Shown: piece after piece, positions 23,744 to 31,779 of the stretch | Layout: the number at the start of each line of letters is the position of its first letter | Position numbering within the stretch: the stretch's first letter is position 1 | DNA from: Phaeospirillum tilakii | Lineage (GTDB): Bacteria > Pseudomonadota > Alphaproteobacteria > Rhodospirillales > Magnetospirillaceae | Assembly (NCBI RefSeq): GCF_042683125.1 | Contig: NZ_JBHUIY010000003.1 | Location: 124,001 to 188,000 of the forward strand | Length of the DNA stretch: 64,000 nt | Direction: 5' to 3' | Notes under the pieces: model-generated | Databases searched by the model: none | What the model saw: only the letters and a program-made list of their open reading frames with translations | Told to the model about the DNA's origin: nothing | Made by a program: the position numbers and the translations under genes

Positions 23744-24891
23744 AGGCTGCGGCTTGGGCCGGTCTGGCCGGCCTGCTCGCCTGGGGCTGGCTGCTGACCC
23801 AGCGTGGCGGATTCTGGCGGATCGAGGCGCCCGCGCCGGTGCCGGAACCGGAAATCTGGCCGGAAGTGGCGGCGGTGATTCCCGCCCGCGACGAGGCCGA
23901 GGGAATCGGCGCCACCGTCGCCTCGCTGCTGTCGTCCGATTATCCCGGCCGGCTGACCCTGGTGGTGGTCGATGATCACAGCAGCGACGGCACCGCCGCG
24001 CTGGCCCGCGCCGCCGCCGAGGCGATCGGTGCCGGCGACCGTCTGACCGTGCTGGCCGCGCCCGATCTGCCGCCCGGCTGGGCCGGCAAGATGTGGGCGC
24101 TGCATCACGGCCTCGCCGCCGCCCGCGCCGCCCGGCCCGAGGCCGGCTTCATGCTGCTGACCGACGCCGACATCAGCCACGCCCCGGGCGAACTGCGTCA
24201 GGTGGTGGCCCGCGCCCTGGCCGAGCGGCTCGACCTCGCCTCGCGCATGGTCCGGCTCAGCACCGCCAGCTGGTGGGAACGGGCGGTGATTCCGGCCTTC
24301 GTCTTCTTCTTCCGCATGCTCTATCCCTTCGCCTGGGTGCGCGACCCGGCCCGGCCGACCGCCGCCGCCGCCGGCGGCTATGTGCTGATCCGGCCGCAGG
24401 CGCTCGACTGGATCGCCGGCGTCGATGCCATTCGCGGCGCGGTGATCGACGATTGCAGTCTGGCCGGGGTGGTCAAGCGCGCCGGCGGGCGGGTGCGGAT
24501 CGACCTGAGCTGGGACACCACCAGTTCGCGTACCTATTGGGGCCCGTCCGGGCTGTGGCGGATGATCGCCCGCTCGGCCTATGCCCAGCTCAACCATTCG
24601 CCGCTGCTGCTGGCTGGTACCGTGCTGGCGATGACCCTGGTGTTCATCGCCCCGCCGCTGCTGGCGCTGTCGGGCTCGCTGTTCGGGCTGCTGGCCTGGG
24701 CGGCGATGACTGCCGCTTATTGGCCGACGGTGCGCCGGTTCGGCCTCGCCCCGGCCTGGGCGGCGGCGCTGCCGGCGGTGGCGCTGTTCTATCTCGGCGC
24801 GACGGTGCAGTCGGGAGTGAGCTGGCACCGCGGGCGCGGCGGGGTGTGGAAGGGTCGGGTTCAGGATCAGCGACCGGAGGGCAAGCGATGA
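23740..24891 (+). CDS. hpnB: Hopanoid-associated glycosyltransferase HpnB
   Basis: GT2-type glycosyltransferase of 383 residues, membrane-anchored. An N-terminal hydrophobic segment (AGLLAWGWLLT) precedes the catalytic domain with VAAVIPARDEAEGIGATVAS, VVVDDHSSDGTA, MLLTDADISHAPGELR (D-x-D), and IDDCSLAGVVKRAGGR. Two hydrophobic helices near the C-terminus follow. HpnB proteins are conserved in hopanoid operons without a firmly assigned reaction. Overlaps hpnA by ATGA and hpnD by 4 bases. Confidence 0.9.
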   Translation: MKAAAWAGLAGLLAWGWLLTQRGGFWRIEAPAPVPEPEIWPEVAAVIPARDEAEGIGATVASLLSSDYPGRLTLVVVDDHSSDGTAALARAAAEAIGAGDRLTVLAAPDLPPGWAGKMWALHHGLAAARAARPEAGFMLLTDADISHAPGELRQVVARALAERLDLASRMVRLSTASWWERAVIPAFVFFFRMLYPFAWVRDPARPTAAAAGGYVLIRPQALDWIAGVDAIRGAVIDDCSLAGVVKRAGGRVRIDLSWDTTSSRTYWGPSGLWRMIARSAYAQLNHSPLLLAGTVLAMTLVFIAPPLLALSGSLFGLLAWAAMTAAYWPTVRRFGLAPAWAAALPAVALFYLGATVQSGVSWHRGRGGVWKGRVQDQRPEGKR

Positions 24892-25736
24892 TCACCGTCG
24901 ATCCCGTCCTCTATGAGGACATGGCGGCACGGGTGCGGGCGGCCGGCACCTCGTTCTATTGGGGGATGCGGCTGCTGGAAACGCCGCGCCGCTACGGCAT
25001 GTACGGCATTTATGCCTTCTGCCGCGAGGTTGACGACATCGCCGACGAGCCGGGCGATCCGGCCGACAAGCGCCGCCGCCTCGGCTGGTGGCGCGAGGAG
25101 ATCGAGCGGCTGTATCAGGGCGCGCCGACCCATGCGGTCACCCGCGCGCTGCAAGGGCCGATCCGCGAATACGAATTGCCCCAGGCTGATTTCGTCGCGG
25201 TGATCGACGGCTGCGAGATGGACGGCGACAATGCGATGGTCCGCCCCTCGCTGGCCAAACTGGAGCTTTACTGCGACCGGGTGGCGGCGGCGGTCGGCCG
25301 GCTGTCGGTGCGGGTGTTCGGCGAAAGCCGGCCGCAGGGCCAGCGCGTCGCCAACGCCACCGGCATGGCGCTGCAATTGACCAACATCCTGCGCGACGTC
25401 GCGGTCGATGCCGAGATCGGCCGGCTTTATCTGCCCGACGAATTGCTGTCGGCCCACGGCATCGCCAGCCATGATCCGGCCGAGGTGCTGGCCCATCCCG
25501 CCTTGGCTTCGGTCTGCCGCGAGCTGGCCGAGACGGCGCGGCGCCATTTCGCCGAGTCCGACGCGGCGATGGCGACCTGTTCGCGCCGGGCGATGCGGCC
25601 GGCGACCCTGATGAAGGAAATGTATCGCGGCGTGTTCTGCCGGCTGGAGGCCGAGGGCTTCCAGCCGCGTCTGCCGCCGGTCCGGATGCCGACCGGGGCC
25701 AAGCTGTATTGCGTGCTGCGCTATGGCCTGATCTGA
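24888..25736 (+). CDS. hpnD: Presqualene diphosphate synthase HpnD
   Basis: Joins two farnesyl diphosphates to presqualene diphosphate. In the HpnC/D/E route HpnC then makes hydroxysqualene and HpnE reduces it to squalene. The 282 residues contain SFYWGMRLLETPRRYGMYGI, the first aspartate-rich motif REVDDIADE and the second ALQLTNILRDVAVDAEIGRL. HpnD is preferred over HpnC because of GTSFYWGMR and YAFCREVDDIAD. No hpnC or hpnE is present in the window. Confidence 0.9.
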   Translation: MITVDPVLYEDMAARVRAAGTSFYWGMRLLETPRRYGMYGIYAFCREVDDIADEPGDPADKRRRLGWWREEIERLYQGAPTHAVTRALQGPIREYELPQADFVAVIDGCEMDGDNAMVRPSLAKLELYCDRVAAAVGRLSVRVFGESRPQGQRVANATGMALQLTNILRDVAVDAEIGRLYLPDELLSAHGIASHDPAEVLAHPALASVCRELAETARRHFAESDAAMATCSRRAMRPATLMKEMYRGVFCRLEAEGFQPRLPPVRMPTGAKLYCVLRYGLI

Positions 25737-25763
25737 CGGCCCCCACCCTTTTTCGTCCGCAAG

Positions 25764-27734
25764 ATGAGGTCCGACGTGCCTGCCAGTGAAATGAAAGAGC
25801 GTTCGGCCGATTCCGCTCCCGCCCCCGACGCGGTCGAGGCGGCGGTGCGCGCCGCCGCCGCCGCCCTGATCGGGCGGCAGCGGTCCGACGGGCATTGGGT
25901 GTTCGATCTCGAAGCCGATGCCACCATTCCGGCCGAGTTCGTGCTCTACCTGCATTATCTCGACGAACGCGATCCGCCGCTCGAACAGCGGATCGGGGTC
26001 TATCTGCGCGACACCCAGGACCGCGCCCATGGCGGCTGGCCGCTGTTCCATGGCGGCGATTTCAACATCAGCGCCACGGTGAAGGCCTATTTCGCCCTCA
26101 AGGCGATCGGCGACGACATCGACGCCCCGCACATGAAGCAGGCGCGCGACGCGATCCTGGCCCATGGCGGGGCGGCGGCCAGCAACGTCTTCACCCGCAC
26201 CCTGCTCGCCTTGTTCGGCCAGATCCCCTGGACCGGCGTGCCGGTGATGCCGGTCGAGATCATGCTGCTGCCGAAATGGTTCCCGTTCCATCTCGACCGG
26301 GTCAGCTACTGGTCGCGCACGGTGATCGTGCCGCTGATCGTGCTGATGAGCCTCAAGCCGCAGGCGCGCAACCCGCTCCGGATCAACATCCGCGAGCTGT
26401 TCACCGTTCCGCCCGAGCGGGTCACCAACTGGAACCTGGAGCCGGCGCGGTCGGGCTGGGCCCATTTCTTCCGAGGCCTCGACAAGGTGCTGCATCAGGT
26501 CCAGCCCTATTTCCCCCAGGGCCTGCGCCGGCTGGCGGTGGAAAAGGCGGTGGCCTTCGTCGATGAGCGCCTCAACGGCGAGGACGGGCTGGGGGCGATC
26601 TTCCCGGCGATGGTCAATGCCGTGCTGATGTACGACCTGCTCGGCGTGCCGAAGGACGATCCCCGGGTGGTGACCGCCAAGGCGGCGATCCGCAAGCTGG
26701 TGGTCGAAGAGGGCGATCGGGCCTGGGTCCAGCCCTGCGTCTCGCCGGTGTGGGACACCGCGCTCGCCACCCATGCTTTGCTTGAGGCCGGCGGGGCCGA
26801 GGCCGAGGCGGCGGCGCGGCGGGCGGCCGATTGGCTGGTCGAACGCCAGATCACCGACGTGGTCGGCGATTGGGCGGCGCAGCGCCCCGGTTTGCCGCCG
26901 GGCGGCTGGGCGTTCCAGTATGCCAACCCGCATTATCCCGACGTCGATGACACCGCGGTGGTGATGGCCGCGCTCGACCGGCTCGATTCGGCCAAGTACG
27001 GCGCGGTGGTGGACAAAGGCGCGGTGTGGCTGCGCGGGATGCAGTGCAGGAACGGCGGCTGGGGCGCGTTCGACGCCGAGAACGACGCCCAGCACCTCAA
27101 CCACATTCCGTTCGCCGATCACGGCGCCCTGCTCGACCCGCCGACGGTCGATGTCTCGGCCCGCTGCGTCTCGGTGCTGTCGGTGCTGGGCGAGCCCCGC
27201 ACCGATCCGGTCGCCAAGGAGGGGGTCGCCTACATCCTGGCCGAGCAGGAAGAGGACGGGTCCTGGTTCGGCCGCTGGGGCACCAATTACGTCTACGGCA
27301 CCTGGTCGGCGCTGTGCGCCCTCAACGCCGCCGGGCTCGATCACGGCCTGCCGGCGATCCGCAAGGCGGTGGCGTGGCTGGAGAGCAGGCAGCGCGCGGA
27401 TGGCGGCTGGGGCGAGGACGGCCGTTCCTACTGGGACAACCAGCCGCGCGGCGAGGGCCCGGTCAGCACCCCGTCGCAGACCGCCTGGGCGGTGCTCGGG
27501 CTGATGGCGGCGGGCGAGGGCGACAGCCCGGCGGTGCGGCGCGGCATCGAGTACCTGCTGCGCACCCGCAGCGACCAGGGGCTGTGGGACGAGGCGCATT
27601 ACACCGCGGTCGGCTTCCCCCGGGTGTTCTATCTGCGTTACCATGGCTACCGCGCCTTCTTCCCGCTGTGGGCCCTGGCGCGCTACCGCAATCTGACCAG
27701 CGGCAATGCCGGACCGGTGCTGCATGCCCTCTGA
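25764..27734 (+). CDS. shc: Squalene-hopene cyclase
   Basis: Cyclises squalene to hopene/hopanol, the first hopanoid. The 656 residues have the catalytic DXDD motif as DVDD at 393-396 (PDVDDTAVVMAAL) and QW-type repeats such as QRSDGHWVFDLEAD, RNGGWGAFDAENDAQHLN, QEEDGSWFGRWGTNYVYGTW and QRADGGWGEDGRSYW. Length agrees with bacterial SHC. ATG at 25764 lies 27 bases after hpnD; the N-terminal 20 residues are poorly conserved, so a slightly later start is possible. Overlaps hpnG by 11 bases. Confidence 0.97.
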   Translation: MRSDVPASEMKERSADSAPAPDAVEAAVRAAAAALIGRQRSDGHWVFDLEADATIPAEFVLYLHYLDERDPPLEQRIGVYLRDTQDRAHGGWPLFHGGDFNISATVKAYFALKAIGDDIDAPHMKQARDAILAHGGAAASNVFTRTLLALFGQIPWTGVPVMPVEIMLLPKWFPFHLDRVSYWSRTVIVPLIVLMSLKPQARNPLRINIRELFTVPPERVTNWNLEPARSGWAHFFRGLDKVLHQVQPYFPQGLRRLAVEKAVAFVDERLNGEDGLGAIFPAMVNAVLMYDLLGVPKDDPRVVTAKAAIRKLVVEEGDRAWVQPCVSPVWDTALATHALLEAGGAEAEAAARRAADWLVERQITDVVGDWAAQRPGLPPGGWAFQYANPHYPDVDDTAVVMAALDRLDSAKYGAVVDKGAVWLRGMQCRNGGWGAFDAENDAQHLNHIPFADHGALLDPPTVDVSARCVSVLSVLGEPRTDPVAKEGVAYILAEQEEDGSWFGRWGTNYVYGTWSALCALNAAGLDHGLPAIRKAVAWLESRQRADGGWGEDGRSYWDNQPRGEGPVSTPSQTAWAVLGLMAAGEGDSPAVRRGIEYLLRTRSDQGLWDEAHYTAVGFPRVFYLRYHGYRAFFPLWALARYRNLTSGNAGPVLHAL

Positions 27735-28437
27735 CGACGAAACCTTTCCCGCCACCTGCTGGCCCGACGGCGTTCCCGGCCAGACCCGGGTCGGGGTGGT
27801 GGTCGGGATGGAATCCGAGGCGGCGCTGCTGCCGCCCGGTCTGCTGATCGGCATCGCCGGGGCCGATCCGGTCGCGGCGGAATATCAGGCCCGCCGCCTG
27901 CTCGACCAGGGCGCCCAGGCCCTGCTCAGCTTCGGCATCGCCGGCGGGCTCGACCCGACCCTGGCCTCGGGCGACCTGATCGTCGCCACCGGGGTGATCG
28001 AGGGGCTCGATCATTTCCCGGCCAATTCGGTGTGGATGTGCCGGTTGCTCAACGCCCTGCCCGAGGCGCGGCGCGGTCCGGTGTTTTCCGCCAACCGGGT
28101 CATCGCCGGCCATCAGTCCAAGCGGGGGCTGTTCGCCTCGGTCGGTGCCCGCGCCGTCGATATGGAAAGCGGCGCGGTGGCCCGGGTCGCCGCCGGGGCC
28201 GGCTGTCCGTTCGCGGTGCTGCGCGCCATCGCCGACCCGGCCGGGTTCTCGCTGCCCAGTGCCGCCGCCGCCGGGCTCGGCCCGGACGGCAAGCCGCGTC
28301 CGTTGGCGGTGCTCGGCAAGCTTGCCTTGCGGCCGTGGCAATTGCCGGGGCTGATCCGGCTCGGTCTCGCCTCGCGCGGCGCCCATCACGCCCTCGCCAC
28401 CGCCGTTGCCCAGCTCGGTCCCGGCTTCGCGCTGTGA
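27724..28437 (+). CDS. hpnG: Adenosylhopane nucleosidase/phosphorylase HpnG
   Basis: HpnG removes adenine from adenosylhopane to give a ribosyl hopane on the way to bacteriohopanetetrol. The 237 residues belong to the purine phosphorylase family: VGVVVGMESEAALLP, LLSFGIAGGLDPTLASGDLI and AVDMESGAVARVAAGAGCPF with the catalytic-region MES. It starts inside the shc 3' end. The enzyme that should act before it, the radical-SAM HpnH, is not in the window. The operon ends here at a family A repeat. Confidence 0.92.
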   Translation: MPSDDETFPATCWPDGVPGQTRVGVVVGMESEAALLPPGLLIGIAGADPVAAEYQARRLLDQGAQALLSFGIAGGLDPTLASGDLIVATGVIEGLDHFPANSVWMCRLLNALPEARRGPVFSANRVIAGHQSKRGLFASVGARAVDMESGAVARVAAGAGCPFAVLRAIADPAGFSLPSAAAAGLGPDGKPRPLAVLGKLALRPWQLPGLIRLGLASRGAHHALATAVAQLGPGFAL

Positions 28438-28438
28438 T

Positions 28439-28484
28439 GTGGGCTCCGCCCACACCCGCCAAGGGCCGCAGGCCCTTGGATCCC
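28439..28484. repeat. Family A repeat between the hopanoid and aryl-polyene operons
   Basis: GTGGGC/GCCCAC hairpin, then CCAAGGGCC/GGCCCTTGG and ATCCC, starting two bases after the hpnG stop. Single forward copy. The remaining gap to 28589 holds a TTGCGC / TGCTACCTT pair (28530-28556) that might be a promoter for the next operon, with a short spacer. Confidence 0.85.
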
Positions 28485-28589
28485 CTTCCCTGATCTTTTT
28501 CGACGCCGCGCCTCGGGTCTCCCCCTCTTTTGCGCGTTCGGAGGTCATGCTACCTTTTTGAGTTGAAGGACGACGGGGAGAACCCAAAG

Positions 28590-29339
28590 GTGTCGGGAGC
28601 GCGAGCGAACCGAACCAAGGCGGCCAGAAGGCTGCGGTTTCGGGTGGAGGCCTGGGCCGGCTGGTTTGCCGGCGCCGAGGCGCTGGAACAGGGCGGTGCG
28701 ATCGCGCCGGCCCGGCCGTTGCCGACGCCGTTGCGGCGGCGGATCACCCCGATCGGCCGGCGGGCGCTCGAGGCGGCCTGGGCGGTGCTGCCCGAGGGAC
28801 CGATGCCCCGGCTGGTGCTGTCGTCGCGCCATGGCGAATATCAGCGCACCTTCGACCTGCTCGGCCAGTTGGCCGCCGAGGGCACGGTGTCGCCGGCCGA
28901 TTTCAGTCTGTCGGTCCATCACGCCCTGGCCGGGCTGCTGTCGATCGTCACCGGTGGCGACGGCGGCCACACCGCCGTGTCGGCCGGGCCGGAAAGCTTC
29001 GGCTTCGGTCTGATCGAGGCCGCCGGCTGCGCGGCCGAGGACCGGGCCGGGGCGATCCTGCTCCATTTCGACGCGCCGCTGCCCGAGCTTTACCGCCCGG
29101 TCGCCGCGCCCGACCGGCCCGAACTCGCGCTGGCGCTAAGGCTGGCCCCGCCCGGGTCCAGTGCCGGGATCGGGCTGGAGTTGGCGCTTGATCCGGGCGG
29201 CACGGGCGATGACGGGCTGGCGGAAAGCTGCGCCCGGGTGCTGCGCGGCGCGGCGGCGGCCGAGGCGGCCGGGCCGCGCTTCGGCTGGCGCTGGCGCCGC
29301 GGCGATTCTGGCCCGGACGGGGGAGGCGACGATGGCTGA
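28590..29339 (+). CDS. Ketosynthase-like protein, chain-length-factor type (aryl-polyene operon)
   Basis: A 249-residue protein of the N-terminal beta-ketoacyl-synthase-like family (Ketoacyl-synt_2). Seen are VEAWAGWFAGAEALEQ near the start, PLRRRITPIGRRALEAAWAV, LVLSSRHGEYQRTFDLL and SLSVHHALAGLLSIVTGG. It lacks the catalytic cysteine of condensing enzymes, so it probably acts as a chain-length-factor partner of a full ketosynthase, as ApeC does for ApeO in aryl-polyene systems. The start is uncertain: GTG at 28590 has GGGGAG nine bases upstream; a TTG at 28530 and GTG at 28644 are in frame. First gene of the 13-gene operon. Confidence 0.8.
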   Translation: MSGARANRTKAARRLRFRVEAWAGWFAGAEALEQGGAIAPARPLPTPLRRRITPIGRRALEAAWAVLPEGPMPRLVLSSRHGEYQRTFDLLGQLAAEGTVSPADFSLSVHHALAGLLSIVTGGDGGHTAVSAGPESFGFGLIEAAGCAAEDRAGAILLHFDAPLPELYRPVAAPDRPELALALRLAPPGSSAGIGLELALDPGGTGDDGLAESCARVLRGAAAAEAAGPRFGWRWRRGDSGPDGGGDDG

Positions 29340-30114
29340 TCCCCGGCGCTGGTGGCGCGCGATCGGCGTCGGCCTGTTCCTGGCGATCATCGGCCTGGGC
29401 GGCACCCTGCTGGCCTTGACCCTGTTTCCGCTGATCGGTTGGCTCAGCCGCGACCCGGCGGCGCGGCGGCGGCGGATCCAGGGGGTGCTGCACCGTCTGT
29501 TCCGGCTTTATTGCCGGGCGATCGACCGGCTGGGCATCGCCGACGTCGAATTCGCCGGGATCGAACGGCTGGGCGACCTGTCCGGCACCCTGATCGTTGC
29601 CAACCATCCTTCGCTGCTCGACGTGGTGATGATCATGGCGGCGGTGCCCCGGGTGCAATGCGTGGTCAAGGGCGGGCTATGGTCGAACCCGTTCTTCCGT
29701 TTCACCGTCGAGGGCGCCGGGTATCTGCGCAACGACCTGCCGCCCGAGCAACTGGTCGAATCCTGCCTCGGTGTGCTGCGCGACGGCGGCTGCCTGATCC
29801 TGTTCCCCGAGGGCACCCGCACCCCGCCCGGCACTCTGCCCCGCCTGCAACGCGGCTTCGCCCATCTGGCGACGCTGGCGCCGTGCGATCTTCAGGTGAT
29901 CACGCTGCGGGCCGATCCGCCGCTGCTGAGCAAGGGCCAGACCTGGTGGCGGGTGCCGGAGCGGCGCACCCGCTTCCGGCTCGAGGTGGACGAGCGGATC
30001 ACGATCGAGCGGTTCCTGGCGGAGCCGCGCCGGCCGGTGGCGGCGCGGCGGCTGACCACTTATCTCGAGGCGCTGTTCGCCGCCCGCCTCGCCGCCCCGG
30101 AGTCGGGGCGATGA
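29332..30114 (+). CDS. 1-acyl-sn-glycerol-3-phosphate acyltransferase family protein (PlsC-like)
   Basis: Membrane acyltransferase of 260 residues. An N-terminal hydrophobic segment (IGVGLFLAIIGLGGTLLALT) precedes the catalytic NHPSLLD at 91-97 (NHx4D) and the FPEGTRTPPG motif near 160. In aryl-polyene operons such an enzyme is thought to help attach the polyene to a lipid carrier (inference). It overlaps the previous gene by 8 bases and the next by ATGA. No ring-ester or sugar-specific motif allows a closer call. Confidence 0.85.
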   Translation: MADPRRWWRAIGVGLFLAIIGLGGTLLALTLFPLIGWLSRDPAARRRRIQGVLHRLFRLYCRAIDRLGIADVEFAGIERLGDLSGTLIVANHPSLLDVVMIMAAVPRVQCVVKGGLWSNPFFRFTVEGAGYLRNDLPPEQLVESCLGVLRDGGCLILFPEGTRTPPGTLPRLQRGFAHLATLAPCDLQVITLRADPPLLSKGQTWWRVPERRTRFRLEVDERITIERFLAEPRRPVAARRLTTYLEALFAARLAAPESGR

Positions 30115-31427
30115 TTCCGGCTCCGCTCGCCGCCCTGCTGGCTGGCACGGCACGGCCGGGCCATGCCGTGGTGGCGTGGCGCGACGGCGAGGCGCTGACC
30201 TGGGACCGGCTGCGCGGCGATGTCGGCGCGCTGGCGGCCCGGCTGGACGGTGAGCGGGTCGCCCTGCGCAGCGAGGACGGCTATGCCTTCTGTGTCGGGC
30301 TGCTGGCCGCCGCCGCCGCCTCTTGCCCGGTGCTGCTGCTGCCGCCGGGCGCGCCGGCGCTGATTGAAAGCCTCGCGCCGCATTGGGACCGTCTGCTCGG
30401 CGATGGCGGCGAGCCGATCCTGACCGGCGCGGCCGCCGCTCCGCCGGCCGGATTCGATCCGGCCCGGGCGACGGTGACCTTCCTGACCTCGGGCAGCACC
30501 GGGCAGCCGAAGCGGATCGGGCGCAGCCTCGCCCGGCTGGAGGCCGAGGTGGCGGCGGTGGCCGCCCTCGCCGGCCCGCTCGGCCCCGGCTGCCACCGCG
30601 CCACCGTGCCGCATCACCATGCCTACGGCCTGATCTTCAAGCTGCTGTGGCCGCTGCTGGCCGGGCGGCCGTTCGCCGCCCGCTCCTATCCGCTGTGGGA
30701 ACCGCTGCTGGCCGAGCTGCATGACGGCGACGTGCTGGTCAGCGGCCCGGCCCATCTCGCCCGGCTCGACGGGCTCGCCTCGGCGCGGCGGCCGGACCTG
30801 ATCCTGTCGGCCGGGGCGCCGCTGCCGACCGCCGCCGCCTCGGCCGCCGCCCGCCTGTTCGGCCGCGCCGTCAGCGAGATCCTCGGCAGCACCGAGACCG
30901 GGGCGATCGCCCACCGTCCCGGCGGCGGCACCATGGCGTGGCTGCCGCTGCCCGGGGCCGAGATCGACCATGACCGCGACGGCCTGCTGCTGGTGACGGC
31001 GCCGTGGCTCGACGGGCAGGCGCGCGGGGCCGACCGGATCGTGCCCGCTTTGGCCGGCGGCTTCCATCTGCTCGGCCGCGCCGACCGGGTGGTCAAGATC
31101 GAGGGCGCCCGGGTCGGTCTGGCCGGGGTCGAGGCGGCGCTGGCCGCCCTGCCGGAAATCGACGAGGCGGCGGTGGTGGTGCTGCCCGAGGGCGGCACCA
31201 CCCTCGCCGCCGCCGTGGTGCTGAGCGAGCCGGGTCGGCTGCGTCTGGCCGATGACGGCGCCTTCCGGCTCGGCCGCGCCCTGCGCAACCGGCTGGCCGA
31301 GCGGCTGGAACCGGCGGCGCGGCCGCGCCGCTGGCGCTTTGTCCCCAGCCTGCCGGTCAACGCCCTCGGCAAGCGCACCAATGCCGCCGTGATGGCGCTG
31401 TTTCCCTCCGGGTCTGCCGATGCCTGA
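30111..31427 (+). CDS. AMP-dependent acyl-ACP/acyl-CoA ligase-like protein
   Basis: A 438-residue ANL-family protein, shorter than ordinary acyl-CoA synthetases but like the ApeH ligases of aryl-polyene operons. The ATP-binding loop is FLTSGSTGQPKRIGRS near 125, followed by HHHAYGLIFKLLWPL, the adenylate-binding EILGSTETGAIAHR, and the hinge/C-terminal LGRADRVVKIEGARV and NALGKRTN with the catalytic-type lysine. It would activate the starter acid for loading on a carrier protein. No carrier protein gene is adjacent. Confidence 0.85.
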   Translation: MIPAPLAALLAGTARPGHAVVAWRDGEALTWDRLRGDVGALAARLDGERVALRSEDGYAFCVGLLAAAAASCPVLLLPPGAPALIESLAPHWDRLLGDGGEPILTGAAAAPPAGFDPARATVTFLTSGSTGQPKRIGRSLARLEAEVAAVAALAGPLGPGCHRATVPHHHAYGLIFKLLWPLLAGRPFAARSYPLWEPLLAELHDGDVLVSGPAHLARLDGLASARRPDLILSAGAPLPTAAASAAARLFGRAVSEILGSTETGAIAHRPGGGTMAWLPLPGAEIDHDRDGLLLVTAPWLDGQARGADRIVPALAGGFHLLGRADRVVKIEGARVGLAGVEAALAALPEIDEAAVVVLPEGGTTLAAAVVLSEPGRLRLADDGAFRLGRALRNRLAERLEPAARPRRWRFVPSLPVNALGKRTNAAVMALFPSGSADA

Positions 31428-31779
31428 TATCCCCCCGCGTTGCCTGCCGGCGATCGCCGGCCGGACCCGTGCCGAGGCCGGTCTGGTCCTCGACCTTGAT
31501 CTCGCCCCCGCCGCCGGCTGGTTCGCCGGCCATTTCCCCGGTTGTCCGATCCTGCCCGGGGTGGTGCAGATCGATTGGGCGCTGGAGCTGGCGGCGCGCG
31601 AATTCGGGCTCGGCCCGCTGGCCGCCGCCGGGTTGCAGGTCAAGTTCAAGGCGCCGATCCGCCCCGGCGACCGGCTGACCCTGATCCTCGACCATCGCCC
31701 CGAGCGGGGCCGGCTGGGATTCGAATACCGTCGCGACGGCGAAATCTGCGCCAGCGGCCGGATCGCGCTGGCGTCATGA
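31420..31779 (+). CDS. Hot-dog fold dehydratase subunit with FabA/FabZ-type active site
   Basis: A 119-residue single hot-dog domain. It carries WFAGHFPGCPILPGVVQIDW, which matches the GHFPxxPxxPG active-site loop of FabA/FabZ dehydratases with the histidine, and an aspartate at the position of their second catalytic acid. It probably removes water during polyene chain growth, likely as partner of the second hot-dog protein at 38670. It overlaps the ligase by 8 bases and the next gene by ATGA. Confidence 0.8.
   Translation: MPDIPPRCLPAIAGRTRAEAGLVLDLDLAPAAGWFAGHFPGCPILPGVVQIDWALELAAREFGLGPLAAAGLQVKFKAPIRPGDRLTLILDHRPERGRLGFEYRRDGEICASGRIALAS

Noticed and set aside
28437..28589. A short acyl carrier protein gene before the ketosynthase-like gene
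   Set aside because: The gap is too short and contains the repeat; no DSL/DSxE phosphopantetheine motif appears in any frame I read.
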